This document shows positions 23,438 through 35,500 of a DNA stretch of 64,000 bases, in pieces. The notes below the pieces were generated by a model, which did no database searches, had not been told where the DNA came from, and saw only the letters and a program-made list of their open reading frames with translations. The stretch is from Dryomyza anilis (Eukaryota > Arthropoda > Insecta > Diptera > Dryomyzidae): NCBI GenBank assembly GCA_951804985.1, contig OX638132.1, positions 16,287,529 through 16,351,528 of the forward strand, read 5' to 3'. The translations under genes and the position numbers were made by a program. How positions within the stretch are numbered: the stretch's first letter is position 1; every line of letters starts with the position of its first letter.

Positions 23438-23815
23438 TATTGTGTCAGCCTTGTGTCAATCTTGGTATACCGAGGCCTGTATAGAGTCAGAAAGTGAAAA
23501 TTGTATCAGACTTGTGTCATACATAAACTAACAAGAACTATTTGAAATTTGGAATGGGAATGACAAATGTGCCAGCCCTGTGCATATCAAGACCTGTGTG
23601 GATTCTGTGAGTGACGAATGTGCCAGTCTTGTGTTTATCCTGATATATCATGGCCTGTACACTGAGTGGGAGTAACGATTGTGATTGGCTATCTTGAGAT
23701 ACTGAGGACAGTGTGTATACTGTGACACAAGATTGTGCCAGGCTTGTGTCTAACTCAAACTATCAAGGCCTGTGACAAGTCCGGAAGTGACAAATGTGAC
23801 AGGCCAGTTTCTCGC
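23438..23815. repeat. diverged tandem repeat, about 75-bp unit
   Basis: About five units share GTGACAAATGTGCCAG, CTTGTGTCTATC and TATCAAGGCCTGTG. Divergence is high, so the array is old. Confidence 0.65.
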
Positions 23816-25757
23816 CCGATCTACTGATCCTTGGGAGTCAAGCTTGTAAAAAACCTGGCACTTTTGTTAGAGCATGGGAATTCGTAACTGTGAAGGATCA
23901 TATTTTGAAACAAACCCAAATTTTATATTCTATAATTCCTGACTATTTTAAGCACCACATTCCACGTGGCCGGAATTAAAAAATTTGCGTTTATATCAAA
24001 TATTTTATAACGTCATTGTTCTGATTTTACAGTGGTGTGCAAAACGTTATCGAAACGAATGACGTACGGGGTTTCAAGTATTGTAGATTTTTCCAGTATG
24101 TCATTGATTTCGAGATCAATGTGAGAAGCAGATTGTGAAGCTTTAAATATATTAAATGATGAAGGATGAATGCACCAGAAATCGGACACTAATCTATCTA
24201 AAAAACCTAAATATATAGTTTGGACCTAGTACATTAAAAAACATCGATCTTGTTGCTTAATCGATTCTAATTTTTAAAATTTCTCGTACATTCAAATTGT
24301 TTGACAAGACAATATTGACAATATGTACATGTATAAAATTTATCTCATTGATATCGTTACGAATTCAAAAAATGTCTCGTACCGAGAAAACTCCGACAGA
24401 ACGCCTCGATCGCTACGTTCGATGAAGCGCTACGAGAAAGTGTCTGAAAACGTATGAATTCTACTTCATATGGCATTGATCTCGTAACAATGGCATACTG
24501 GGAAGCTATGAGTTCGATTTTTTTTTATCAAAGTTAGTTCAAGAAAGCTTCAAAAACATCGAAGGTCTCCGAGACATGGAAATGAAGGTCTCAATCGACG
24601 CAGGAGTTCACTCTGATTAAGAATGCATATTTAAAAACTAGTTCTACCGGATATGCCTCCTATCGGATATTACAAACGGATGACCAAATTGACGTTTTCA
24701 CAATGTCCATTCAAGTGTTTCAATTTAATATATTCTATGGGTAACTATCAGTTATAGTGGCAGTTAGTACTTAACCGAAGATGGTGAAAACGGCCCTTAG
24801 TGTAGTGTATAAAATAAAATTCTTTACACCTGGTCACCTTCTGTGACCCAATAATTGCACTTTGCATGCCATCGCATTGTTATCGCGCGCTTGTCATCCG
24901 CGTCTCGCTGCGCTGTAAAGACGTGTCCGTTCGTCTGTCGTCCGTCCGTCCGTCCGTCTGTGCATGCACCTCGTCAGCATACGACTAACGTCCAACGACA
25001 TGGCTTCGCCTGCGTATTGCACCCAAAGGACCCGGCAGACTACGACGCTGCTCCTCAGCTGCGATGATTGATAGCTGTGGTGACAGCTACTGAAAACAGT
25101 TGCTTTCAATCAGATTCAACATTTTCAATTTTCCGTTTATTTCTTCATTCTTTTTTTTTTGATTTTTTCAATTGCTGGTTTTTCAATTGCAACAGACACC
25201 GTTTTAACTTGGCTGCAACTTTTCACGGCAATTCTGAAAATTGTACCACACGTACGCATTATTGTTGCTGTTATAATTGTTATTATTGCCAGTGTTATTG
25301 CTACTGTTGTTGTTGCTGCTGCTGATGTTGCTGCTGCTGCTGCTATTGTTGCTGTCGTCGTTGTGCGTTTGATGCAATTCATGGCTTCTCTGAAATGCAT
25401 TGTTTTTAGCTGTGTGTTGGCGTCATTGTTTGTTGCTGTTGCCGATATTGTTGCTGCGTTTGATACTGTTGCTGTGGCCGTGTTTTAGCGTGAAATGATT
25501 TTGCATTTTAAATTCCGAAAAGAAAGTGCAATGAATATAAAACGCATGCCATTAAATCATGTTGTTGACCATTACTTCGTGCGATAATCATCGACGTTGT
25601 CGACTGCATGGGAACAAAATTATTACAAACACTTGTGCTCTGTAAAGGAATGTTTTGGATTTTGTCGTAAATTAATCACCTCTGAAATAATTAATTACAA
25701 AAATTATGATTTTGGAAAAACCAACTCATTTTAATTTTCGTAACACTTCCACAAATC
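23816..25757. other. intergenic with decayed mini-me and simple repeats
   Basis: A decayed mini-me tail lies at about 24560-24820 (TTACAAACGGATGACCAAAT, CTTAGTGTAGTGTATAAA). A (CGTC)n tract is at 24937-24960. GTT/GCT trinucleotide tracts at 25262-25345 produce long open frames on both strands that I reject as genes. Confidence 0.45.
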
Positions 25758-25767
25758 ATTTTCCGGC

Positions 25768-26101
25768 ACTATAAAATGCGCCTACTTTGAACCCTCTACG
25801 ACATTTAGAAGATATAAAAGATTTAAGAAAATTTATTTTCAAAATTTGATTTTAAAATTCATAAAAATTGCGCAGACTTTGACCCCTATACGATGCTCCG
25901 TTTAGAAGATATGAACGTTTTAAGAAAATCTTGACTCATCAGTCGATTTCTCCAGGACCAGTGGACCGAATTTAATGAATTTCGCATTAAAAAATCGACT
26001 CTAAAATCACTATAAAATGCGCCTACTTTGAACCCTTTAGAAGATATGAAGGTTTCAAGAAAATCTTGACTCATCAGTCGATTTCTCCAGGACCAGTGGA
26101 T
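25768..26101. repeat. three-unit tandem duplication
   Basis: ATAAAATGCGCCTACTTTGA recurs at about 25770 and 26010, with a diverged copy near 25862. TTTAGAAGATATGAA is in each. The last two units share an exact-looking block ending CTCCAGGACCAGTGGA. Unit length is about 95-140 bp. Confidence 0.7.
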
Positions 26102-26200
26102 ATTTTTGAGTATCTAATATTTTCAATCATGCAAAATATTATTAAAAAAACTTATTACACCAACAATAATTTTTGTTGTACATACTAAATTTGGAAAAGA
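26102..26200. mobile_element. fragment of the 61898-62820 foldback family
   Basis: TATTTTTGAGTATCTAATA, TCAATCATGCAAAATA and AAATTTGGAAAAGA match 62573-62660. Confidence 0.55.
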
Positions 26201-26338
26201 AAACGAGTGGGGAAAGTTAAGTCACATGGGCGGGACCGACTTTGGAATACCCTACACATTGGTGGTGAAATTAATGTGCGATATTTAATTGTATTCCTAA
26301 ATTTTAAAGTTCTGAATTAAGCTCTCCAGAGTATTATA
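26201..26338 (+). mobile_element. mini-me-like 5' fragment
   Basis: AACGAGTGGGGAAAGTTAAG through GGAATACCCTACACATTGG matches the first about 135 bp of the copies at 39597 and 55466; truncated by the foldback that follows. Confidence 0.65.
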
Positions 26339-26341
26339 CAC

Positions 26342-28105
26342 ATATCGTCACTATAATGCCAAAGGGGCGAATGTGTAATTTTTGACATTTGCGTTTTTTA
26401 CATTTTTGAATGTAGTTTTTCTTCAAGTATACTGTGCCAAAATCGTGTGTGGTTTTGTTGGATATTTCTAGCCACAAAAGACAAAACCAAAAGGGCAAAT
26501 TCGAAAAATGGAAAATGTTGTCATGCCAAAAGGGCGAAACTTTTCGCTTTTTTGCCATAACTTTTGATTAGTCTAAGATAAAATAGTGATGTTAATGCAT
26601 TAATTGTTTGTTTTTAAAGCACCTATCGCTCCTCATCAATATTTTAAAATATTTTTTTGAATTTTTATCAATTGCAAGAAAAATGTTTGGCAAATTAAAT
26701 AATGATACCAATCCATAGGTGCTTTGAAAACAAACAATAAATGCTTTTTACAGCACTATTTTATCTTGCACCAATAAAGAGTTATAGCTAAAAAACCAAT
26801 AGATTCGCCCTTTTGGCATGACAAGATTTCCAATTTTTCAAATTTGTTCGTTTTTTTGTTATAACTCTTTATTGGTGCAAGATATAATATTGGTGTAAAG
26901 ACATTAATTGTTTGTTTTTAAAGCACGTATCGATTGGCATCATTACTTAAAAATATTTTGCCAAACATTTTTCTGTCAAATAACAAATGGCAAATTTATA
27001 ATTGGCAAATTATTTTCAATTAATGATGCCAATCGATAGGTGCTTTGAAAACAAACAATAAATGCCTCCCTTTTTTTCTTGCATCAATAAAGAGTTATAG
27101 CCTAAAAAACAAAAATATTTGCGTTTTGGTCAGGATATCAGCCTCACAAAATCCATATTTATAATTCAGTAAGTTGTCCAAATCCAAAGATATTTTATAT
27201 ACGTTATAATAATTGATGTATAAACCAAAATAACAAAGTAAATTGAAGAAAAAAATAAATTTTACTAATTTTTGAAGTCCCATGTAGGAAAAAACGATAG
27301 GCCCAAGGTTCGCCCAGTCTTGCGCCAAGAAAGCATTGCTCTGGACCAGGTCTGGTACCCATAACTGGCTGAATACTGGTTAAGCAAGCCTTGGAATGAT
27401 AAGACTCAAAAATTAAAAAAAAAAAATTTTTTTTCTTTCCTCTCTTTTTTTTCTTCCCTTCTCTTTATTTTATTTCTTTTTTTTTTTAATACAATTTCCA
27501 ATTTTTCCAATTTTAGGTAATTTAACCATTGTAGAAAAAATTCAGTTGTCACAAACTGGAATCGAACTCAGTAATATCAGTTATCCAAGACTTGGTAATC
27601 CAATCATGGCTGAGACTATTAAAGTTCTAATTAGCCATTCCTTGGACGGCCAAGGTTGGATATGATTTACGCCCGTTGTCAAGCCTGATGTTTTCTACAT
27701 GGGTACCCAAGCATATGTCTGTTAGTTCTGGCTGAGTCTTGGGCGAGAACTACTTAACCGGATCTGCATATGTTACTTCTGGCTGAGTCTTGGGCAAAGG
27801 TGATTTTACCATTGGTTTGTCAATTCTGGCTCAATCTAGGGCGAGAACTACTTTACCAAGCCTTTATTTGTCAATTCTGGCAGAGTCTTGGGCGAGAACT
27901 ACCTTACCAGGGCTTGGACTCCCAGTTCTGGCTGAGTCTTGGGCGAAGGTTTATTAACCAAGCATTGGTCTGCCAGTGCTAGTTGAGTCTTCAGCTCGTC
28001 GTCAGGCCTGGCATTTCCTATATGGGATACTTCAAACTTTAAAATTTGATTTCCCAACATTTTAAAAAATGCACATTCGCCCCTTTGGCATGACAGTGAC
28101 GATAT
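26342..28105. mobile_element. 1.76-kb composite foldback with GCCAAAGGGGCGAATG ends
   Basis: Left ATATCGTCACTATAATGCC followed by AAAGGGGCGAATGTG; right CACATTCGCCCC then TTTGGCATGACAGTGACGATAT. A segment with CCAAAAGGGCGAA and TTATAACTCTTTATTGGTGC, then TGTTTGTTTTTAAAGCACC, recurs in alternating orientation at about 26520-26670, 26680-26823, 26846-26950 and 26990-27110. A C/T-rich tract is at 27430-27490 and a 51-bp tandem array at 27726-28000. Confidence 0.75.
27726..28000 (+). repeat. 51-bp tandem repeat, about 5.5 units
   Basis: TTCTGGCTGAGTCTTGGGCG-type units start at 27726, 27777, 27824, 27875, 27926 and 27977; spacing is 51 bp except one 47. Over three consecutive units the frame is open and gives a 17-residue repeat (CQFWLSLGRELLYQA-like). 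No start context or domain indicates a real protein. Confidence 0.8.
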
Positions 28106-29644
28106 CAGTAATGTTCGTCGTATATCCCCAAAATTAAAAACGGCACCTATATTTAAAATATTTAAATAACAAATATATATTTAAAATGTTTATTTGTTTT
28201 CAATCATTGATTACTATAATTTCCATTATAAAATAAACCGGAAATAATGTAATTCATATTTCTCAAAACCCTATACCATTTTAGTATCTAATAGAGCATT
28301 TTTTGGGGTTGCACTATTCTCGATTTGAAGCATAGATTAAAATCCATATAGACCATATATTTTTTGCATTATAAACTTGATTTAAATCGCACAGCCGGCA
28401 ACTATTATTGTTGCCACTGCAAATGCTGACGATATTGTCTGGTGATGCGATGCAATGAGATGCGATGCGATGATGCGCCAATCTGAGGTCACAAAGTCAT
28501 TGCTAATCGTTTGTTTGCCATAAACTGCGGTGTTGGCCACTTTAGTATCTATTATTTATAAATTAATTTGCATAATGATTAAAGCATTTTCATGCAAAAT
28601 AAAAATAAAAACGCATTTAGCAAGCAGGTGATTTAATTGTTTGCATGGAGTGTTAGAGCTGATTCTGCTGCTGTTGCTGCTGCTGCAATTAATTGAAACT
28701 CAACAACGATGTGACAAAAAAATGTTGCCTGCCATTAATCGTAGTGCATTTTTGTCGACGGTGTTAAATAACAAATTTAAGCTGCTTATGCATGCTAAAT
28801 AAATGCAAAAAAAAGGCTGTCAATGACAAATTAGCAGGGTTTTTTTGTCACTTTAATTAATGCCATTAAAAATAACATTTACATATAAAATGCATTTTAA
28901 TAGAATTTTAATGCATTTCCCATTGATTCATAGACTGCATTTAGTTTCTACTTTTTATTATTCAATAAATTATGTTTACTTAGTAGCTTCGCGTAATTGT
29001 CTGTCTGATATCAAATATTTTATTGTTCGCTACTACACTACAACTCATCACATAGTGTTCACCTGCGGCACTGACTTCAAGTTTTCAAAGAAATTCAAAT
29101 TCTATAGATCAGCAGCCGAACTACCTACCTACCCGTCGGACAAACTTTCGTTTTACCGCTATACCATTAGAAGTTTATGGAACATCAATTATTGCTGTAA
29201 CGACCTCTTGATTCGTCGTGCACGATCGATAAATGCGCTACTGTCCAATGATTCATCTACGCATGGTTACTGGCTGTGCCAGATGCAAGTGTCCACTAAA
29301 TGTCAATTAAATGGGTTTAACCGGAATTTTACCGATGGTATGTTCAGTCAAGTGCACAGGTAACTGAAGAATTACACAAACCACAAACTTAAAGAGAAAT
29401 GTCAAGAGTTGGACTGACACGAATCGAAGATGTTGCATTTGAGCAGCAATATTAACTGACATAGAAGACCGTCAAACAAACTTGGTAAGCAAATAATAGT
29501 TTTATCAGGTATTTAAAATGCTATTCGAAAATGAAACGATACGTTTGTAATAGTAAGAATTATTCAAAAAAATCATGATTAAACAGAAAATTAAAAAAAA
29601 TGCTGTGAAATAAAGAATTCATTCAAATATTATAAATAAACTAG
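28106..29644. other. intergenic, possible unrecognised open frame
   Basis: GATGCGATGCAATGAGATGCG repeats at about 28444. A 167-codon open frame at 28860-29363 (+) is long for such AT-rich DNA but matches no domain I know; it shows no repeat relation in the window. Confidence 0.3.
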
Positions 29645-29646
29645 TA

Positions 29647-30552
29647 AAGGGTTTTTCAATAAGAGCGCTACAATAAAACAAAAACGGGTTTGGATATCAA
29701 TGAAATTCTTTATTCCTGTAAAAGTACGTTCGATGCCATTATGTATGGAACTCGATTTCTTTTGCATGGCCACCACGGGCACGCTTGCAGAAGTCCAGAC
29801 GATGAACCCAATTTTCGACGGTTTTCAAGCATAAATCGGCCGATACTGCTGCAATTTCACGTTCGATATTCGTACGAAGTTCATCAATCGTCGCTGGCTT
29901 GTTGGCATAGACCATAGACTTGACGTAGCCTCACAGGAAATAGTCTAACGGCGTCAAATCGCACGACCGAGGCGGCCAATCGACTGGACCATTTCGTGAG
30001 ATAACACGTTCTCCAAACTTGGTTTCCAATAAATTGATTGTGGCATTCGCTGTGTGGCTTGTGGCGCCGTCCTGTAGGAACCACATGTCCTCCAAGTCCA
30101 TATCATCCAATTGGGGCCAAAAATATTCGGTTATCATTGAACGGTAGCGATTCCCATTCACAGTAACGTGCCGGTCTTGATCATCACGGAAGAAGTACGG
30201 CCCAATGACGCCGCCGGCCCATAAACCGCACCAAACCGTAATTTTTTCGGGATGCAATGATGACTCATGAGGTACGTGTGGATTGCTGTCTGACCAATAA
30301 CGCATATTTTGTTTATTGACGAGGCCATTAAGCCAGGAATGAGCCTCATCGCTGAAGATGATTTTTATAATTTTTACTACCGAATTTCGTTAGTAAATTT
30401 TAATAATTTCGACTCGTTGTTGGCTCGTATATCTTTCCATCATGAATTGGCAAACCTTACTGAAGAAAAATGTCAAAGGAGCGGCAAGAAATATGGCGTC
30501 GTTTGCTGTCCCTGTCGCTTTACTTTTGTAGCGTCCCTGTTGAAAAACCCTT
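29647..30552 (-). pseudogene. mariner-type DD41D element, internally deleted copy 2
   Basis: Both ends are present: AAGGGTTTTTCAATAAGAGC at left and GGGACGCTACAAAAG-type at right, with TA on either side (29645-29646, 30553-30554). Minus-strand frame 30305-29931 encodes the second catalytic motif LQDGATSHTAN and the third, CDLTPLDYFL, with 41 residues between the aspartates. A TGA replaces the Trp codon expected after YFL (about 29932). About 370-400 bp of the N-terminal half are deleted near 30365 compared with copy 1, which removes most of the DNA-binding region. Downstream the C-terminal coding part continues in frame. Confidence 0.88.
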
Positions 30553-30554
30553 TA

Positions 30555-30684
30555 CCTCTATTTCGGACTTGTTGAAAAATGTTGAGGTAAAGTGGGAAAC
30601 TTCAGAATTTTTATAAAAATGCTATTTTACTCTTTCTTTTTCATGTTTTGTTTTTATCATAATAAAGTCAAGTATTATAAGGAT
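30555..30684. other. spacer with GGTAAAGTGGGAAAC
   Basis: GGTAAAGTGGGAAAC at 30586 is the inverse of GTTTCCCACTTTACC at about 32020, with a further related pair at 32170-32200. The two may be ends of an older element that encloses 30.6-32.2 kb. Confidence 0.35.
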
Positions 30685-31388
30685 AAACCAGTTGGGAAGG
30701 TTAGATCACATGGGAAATTTTAAAGTAGGTGTAATTATGATAGTAAGGATTATCAAAATTATAGTCGGTCTAAGCCGACTATACATACCCTACACATATG
30801 TGTGGTTACCATTCAAAGTGATATATATAGGTCACCAGGGTATACGAATCCTGAAAATAACTACAAACATTCAATCGCTGAAGAATTTCCATTCATTTGA
30901 TACCCATATTTACAAATGTGTAGGTGTACCGAATTTCGATTTTTTTTTTAATGAACCACAGGTCTTTTCGACGGAAAACATTATTATCACGTACTTGAGC
31001 ATGATGTCAATATATATTTGACCAAAAAAGTTTACCTAAGCACGTATACATAAAAATTGATCTTTATATGTACATTTTATATGAGGTATTTGAACATAAG
31101 TGGTCGGATCATAGGTCACAATGAACCGATCTCGCACATACAGCGTAGGTATATTAGTAATCAAAGTTATAAGTTTCATTTATCTAGCTCTTCAATTTTA
31201 AAAGTAGTAGGGATTTCAACAGACAGACAGACGGACAGACAGACAGACGGACATCGCTAAATCGACTCAGGAGGTCATGCTGATCAAGAATATATATACT
31301 TTTCCGTACCGGAGATGCTTCCTTCTGGGTGTTACAAACGGCGTACCAAACTGAATATACCCTTTCACTCTTAGTGTAGGGTATAAAA
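30685..31388 (+). mobile_element. mini-me-like element
   Basis: Begins AACCAGTTGGGAAGGTTAGA. A hairpin TATAGTCGG..CCGACTATA (30763-30786) is followed by ATACCCTACACA. Near the 3' side lie (RGAC)n at about 31219-31252, a conserved core and ATATATATAC; it ends TTAGTGTAGGGTATAAAAA. Confidence 0.75.
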
Positions 31389-32551
31389 AGTACTATAAGG
31401 ATTAAAAAATATAAGAAAAAATAAATTGAAAATAAGTTTAATTTATAAACATCTCAAAATACACGAATTGGCTAGTAGTTCGAATGAAACAACGATTGGA
31501 GTAATGGATACAAATTTTTACTTTCCAGCATAACATATTTGTCTCCTTTTATTCCAACTTGCTAGATACTTTTAAAGCATGAAAAAAAAACCCATGTCAT
31601 AACAGCATTAGGAAAATACGTTAAATTTAAATGCACAATTTTATCGTAATTTCCATATCGTATTTTCCATATAGTCAGAATATTCTGTGTGAAAATGGAG
31701 ACATGTGTAGTGGCTGGTCGTAAATTTCGCACATTTCAAGTATTTTCTGATAATAAAGTTCACTGAATTGTTGAAATTTAATATTTTCGAAATTTTATTC
31801 ATGCAAACAAAATACGTCTTCTGATGAAGTTGAAGAATATTTGTCAAAAGTTCGCTTCACGGCTTTCTTTTACAATTCAGATCCTTATCTCAGTTAAAAT
31901 CAAAATGTTGGTTTTTATTGGTTTGTGGCTAGATTGAAGTTTTTCATTACTAAACCAATTAAATAATTCATAAAACACAATACTTTTAATAAAATTACAA
32001 CAAAAATTGCTTAAATTACGTTTCCCACTTTACCCCAGAAAATGTTTCGCACTTTGTGCCAATATCACTATATATAACTAAGCACCATTTAAACAAAGTT
32101 AAATTATTTTCAAAACCCTTTTGTATTTCACAAGATATAGAATATGTTCAAAAACATGTACAAAAATTGCAATTTCCCACATTACCCCATGTCCCACTTT
32201 AACCCAGGTGGCCGTATAGAAGTTTACTTAACAAATAAAATACTACATCAACGTAGTTAAAACAAATAAATTAGCTTTTAAACGTAAATCTAATTGATAA
32301 AAGACACCCAGTATTTTAAGAAGAAAAAAATGACAAGACAGACATACGGCGCATGTGAATTTATTCCAGCGTGACCAGTGGTATCAAAACAAAGTGGAGA
32401 TAAAAATTAAGTGTACATTACAATCGGAAGAATTGACAATTAATGCTCTAATAGCTGCAAGAAACAAATAATCTAAGAGTAAAAGCAGCACCACCAACTA
32501 CATAAAACACACACAGATCAAAGAATGTTGCAGAAAATGTCTTTTTGAGAT
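31389..32551. other. spacer upstream of the CUB gene
   Basis: AT-rich, with three TTTCCCAC(T/A)TTACCCC-like motifs at 32020-32205. No promoter element could be assigned. Confidence 0.3.
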
Positions 32552-35500
32552 ATGTTAGACCTGCTGTTGCTGCAGTACCACTCCGAACTTTCGTTAACAA
32601 TGTTGTCGACCACACGGATTCAAATTTTATGTTTTAAATTATTGACGTATTATGTGATGAAAACAACGACTGAAATAACTTTTCATACGAATTTTGTCAC
32701 TGTGAAACGCATGTCCAATTGGACGATCGATGAAGATCTGCCAGAAGTGGCAACACAACTAAACGCCAGAAGTGGTCGTCAGCATGATGATCACATGTCC
32801 AACCATTGGGACAACTATGGAGATAGATATCAATTGCGTTTCAGACCAATCGAAAAGGTGAAGCAACTCTTTTGGCAGAAGTTTCCACAGCCACAACAGG
32901 AGGAGCCCGAAACTACGGTGCCACCAACAGAAACAACAGAAGAAACAACAGAGGTAATGCCAACAGAGCCGGGCATGGAGATGGTAACTGAGGCAATGAC
33001 AGAACCAGCACCAAAGCCTGAAGTACCAACAGAAGCACCAGCAACAATGATGCCTGATATGATGATGCCAACAATGCCCACCCATCCAACAGCCAACAGC
33101 AGCAGCACCACCACCAGCACCACGATAATGAAACCAGGTGCCATACCAACGCATCTGGGCAACACTTTGAAGCAACTGCTGCTCTTTGGCTCCCCGCTGG
33201 AGGCCAATATAATTGAAAAACACCCCGCAGCGCCAAAACCGTCAAAGGGCAAAGGGTTCCTCAGTCTCTTCGAGGTGATTAAATTCGAGAACAACAAGTG
33301 CAACGTGTCCATGGGCGACATACGCGCCATGGAGGGCGTCTGCTATCATGAGTTCGAGTGCAAGAGCCTAGGTGGTATTTCCACTGAACGCTGTGCCGAG
33401 GGCGTGGGTGTCTGTTGCATTTGTAAGTAAAGGAATAGTAACGTAGAGCTGGTATAATTTAGGAAAAGTAATAGCACAGAAAAAAAATAATCGACGTAAA
33501 TATAGCAACCGATATTAATTGCATTCATTAATCAATCTAGCAGTGAAATTCACTAATTCAATTGCGTTCGTTAATATGAATATTAGTACGTCAATGCAGC
33601 AAATAATTTAGTCGTCGTAGTTTTAGCAAATATAAATGCTGAAACTTCGCCGACTACTTAATTTGCTGCATTGACGTACAAATATTCATATTAGCAAACG
33701 AAATTGCTGATTTAACGAAGAATAGCAATGTTTTCATTAAATTGGTGAATTTCATTGCTGGATTGATTAATGAATTAATTGATAATAATGAATTAATATC
33801 GGTTGCTACATTTACGTCAATTTTTTTTTCTGTGAGTGATTTTTACACATATTTCAATCAAGAAGTTCCAAAATCATCTGCTTTTTTCGCCTATTATTTT
33901 AATTTATTTGCATTCGGTGTGAATGACTTTCGCTATTTCATGCAACTCTTACTCATCTTCACAGTTTTATATGGTTGTGGTGATGTCACCAACCAGCCAG
34001 TTTCCTACTTTGAATCACCCAACTATCCGATGGCCGTACGCGAGATGATGATCTGTGTGATGATTGTGAATCTGCGCGAACGTGTACAACAGCTGCGTCT
34101 GGATTTTCTGATGTTTGAGGTAGGCCATGAATCAATTGCGCGACAAATTTACGGAGATTTCCAATGACAGTTAATCTTTGTTTCCGTAGTTAAATCGTCC
34201 CACGAATGGTGATTGTCTGGATGATCAGTTTATTGTTTCGGGGCAGGATATTAATTTCGTAGTGCCGGTTCTCTGTGGCATCAATACCGGACAGCATCGT
34301 GAGTATTCGTTTCTTTCTAACATGAGTTGATTTATATATTAATGATTTGAACATAGTTTATATTGATGTTGGCAACTCTTATGAGCGCAAGATTTATTTG
34401 TCGTTCTTTTCCAAAGTGCCGACTGGTGGACGATCGTTTAATATTAAAATTACGCAAGTAAGTTTTTTGTTTGTCGAATTTAAGTTTAAAATCATCCAAC
34501 GCACTTTGTATGCAGTTGGAAAGCGATTTTGCACCCGATGGTTGCTTGCAGTATTTCACCGAGTCACAGGGAGTCATCAAATCATTCAACTATGACATTG
34601 ACGGATCCGTGGTGGACAACAAGGAGGCTACATATTTGGTAAGAGACATTGCATCAATAGGTTCGATGTGGTTGCGATATTGTAAAATCAGCATCGAGAA
34701 CAGGACTCTAACAAAGGTTTAAATTGCTCGAGCAATTCGAAAAACTATAAAGTAGAGCGACAGGACAGCAAACGACGCCATATTTTTTGCCGCTCTTTTG
34801 ACATTTCTCTTCAGTAAGGTTTGCCATTTCATGATGGAAAGATATACGAATTCGAATTTCGGTAGTAAATTTTAATAATTTCGACTCGTTGTTGGCTCGT
34901 ATATCTTTTGAAATAGCAAACCTTACTGAAGAGAAATGTCAAAAGAGCGGCAAAAAATATGGCGTCGTTTGCTGTCCCTGTCGCTCTACTTTTGTAGCGT
35001 CCCTGTTGAAAAACCCTTAAAAAAAACTTTTGTAGCGCTCTTATTGAAAACCCCTTTTTTTGGAATATCTACTAAGATCTACAGCACTCAGACAGACTAT
35101 ATCCATTGTACTGTGAAATCTATTCCCTACAATTTTGTGGTTAATATCACCACGAGCGACCATGCCCAAGCCGGGATTCGAACCCGAGACCTTCAGAATA
35201 CAAGTCCAGCGCGCTACCTCTGGACTGCTGTGGCCGACTCGAACCCTTTACCAACTAACTTAATTCGGTAAAATCGAATGGTTTACAAATTTGCTGGCGG
35301 AACTGCCATATTAGCCTATACACAAGAAATATTAGTCTGTATAATTGTTCTAAATCTGAACTAAATTGTTCTAAAATAGTTCGAAATTGGTTGCAAACTA
35401 CAACAAACTACAACTCTTTTAATTTTGACATTAACAACCGACTAATCGGTTGGGAGAATTGTATAAGTCGGATGAGTAAAAAGTTGGTTGGCGCAACAAA

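Noticed and set aside
25137..25488. Ala/Val-rich protein from overlapping frames on both strands
   Set aside because: Produced by GTT/GCT trinucleotide repeats; both strands are open, with no domain.
32759..33330. antisense coding frames (154, 166 and 110 codons)
   Set aside because: They are shadows of the Thr/Pro-rich exon 1 of the CUB gene; the sense frame continues through spliced exons with CUB motifs.
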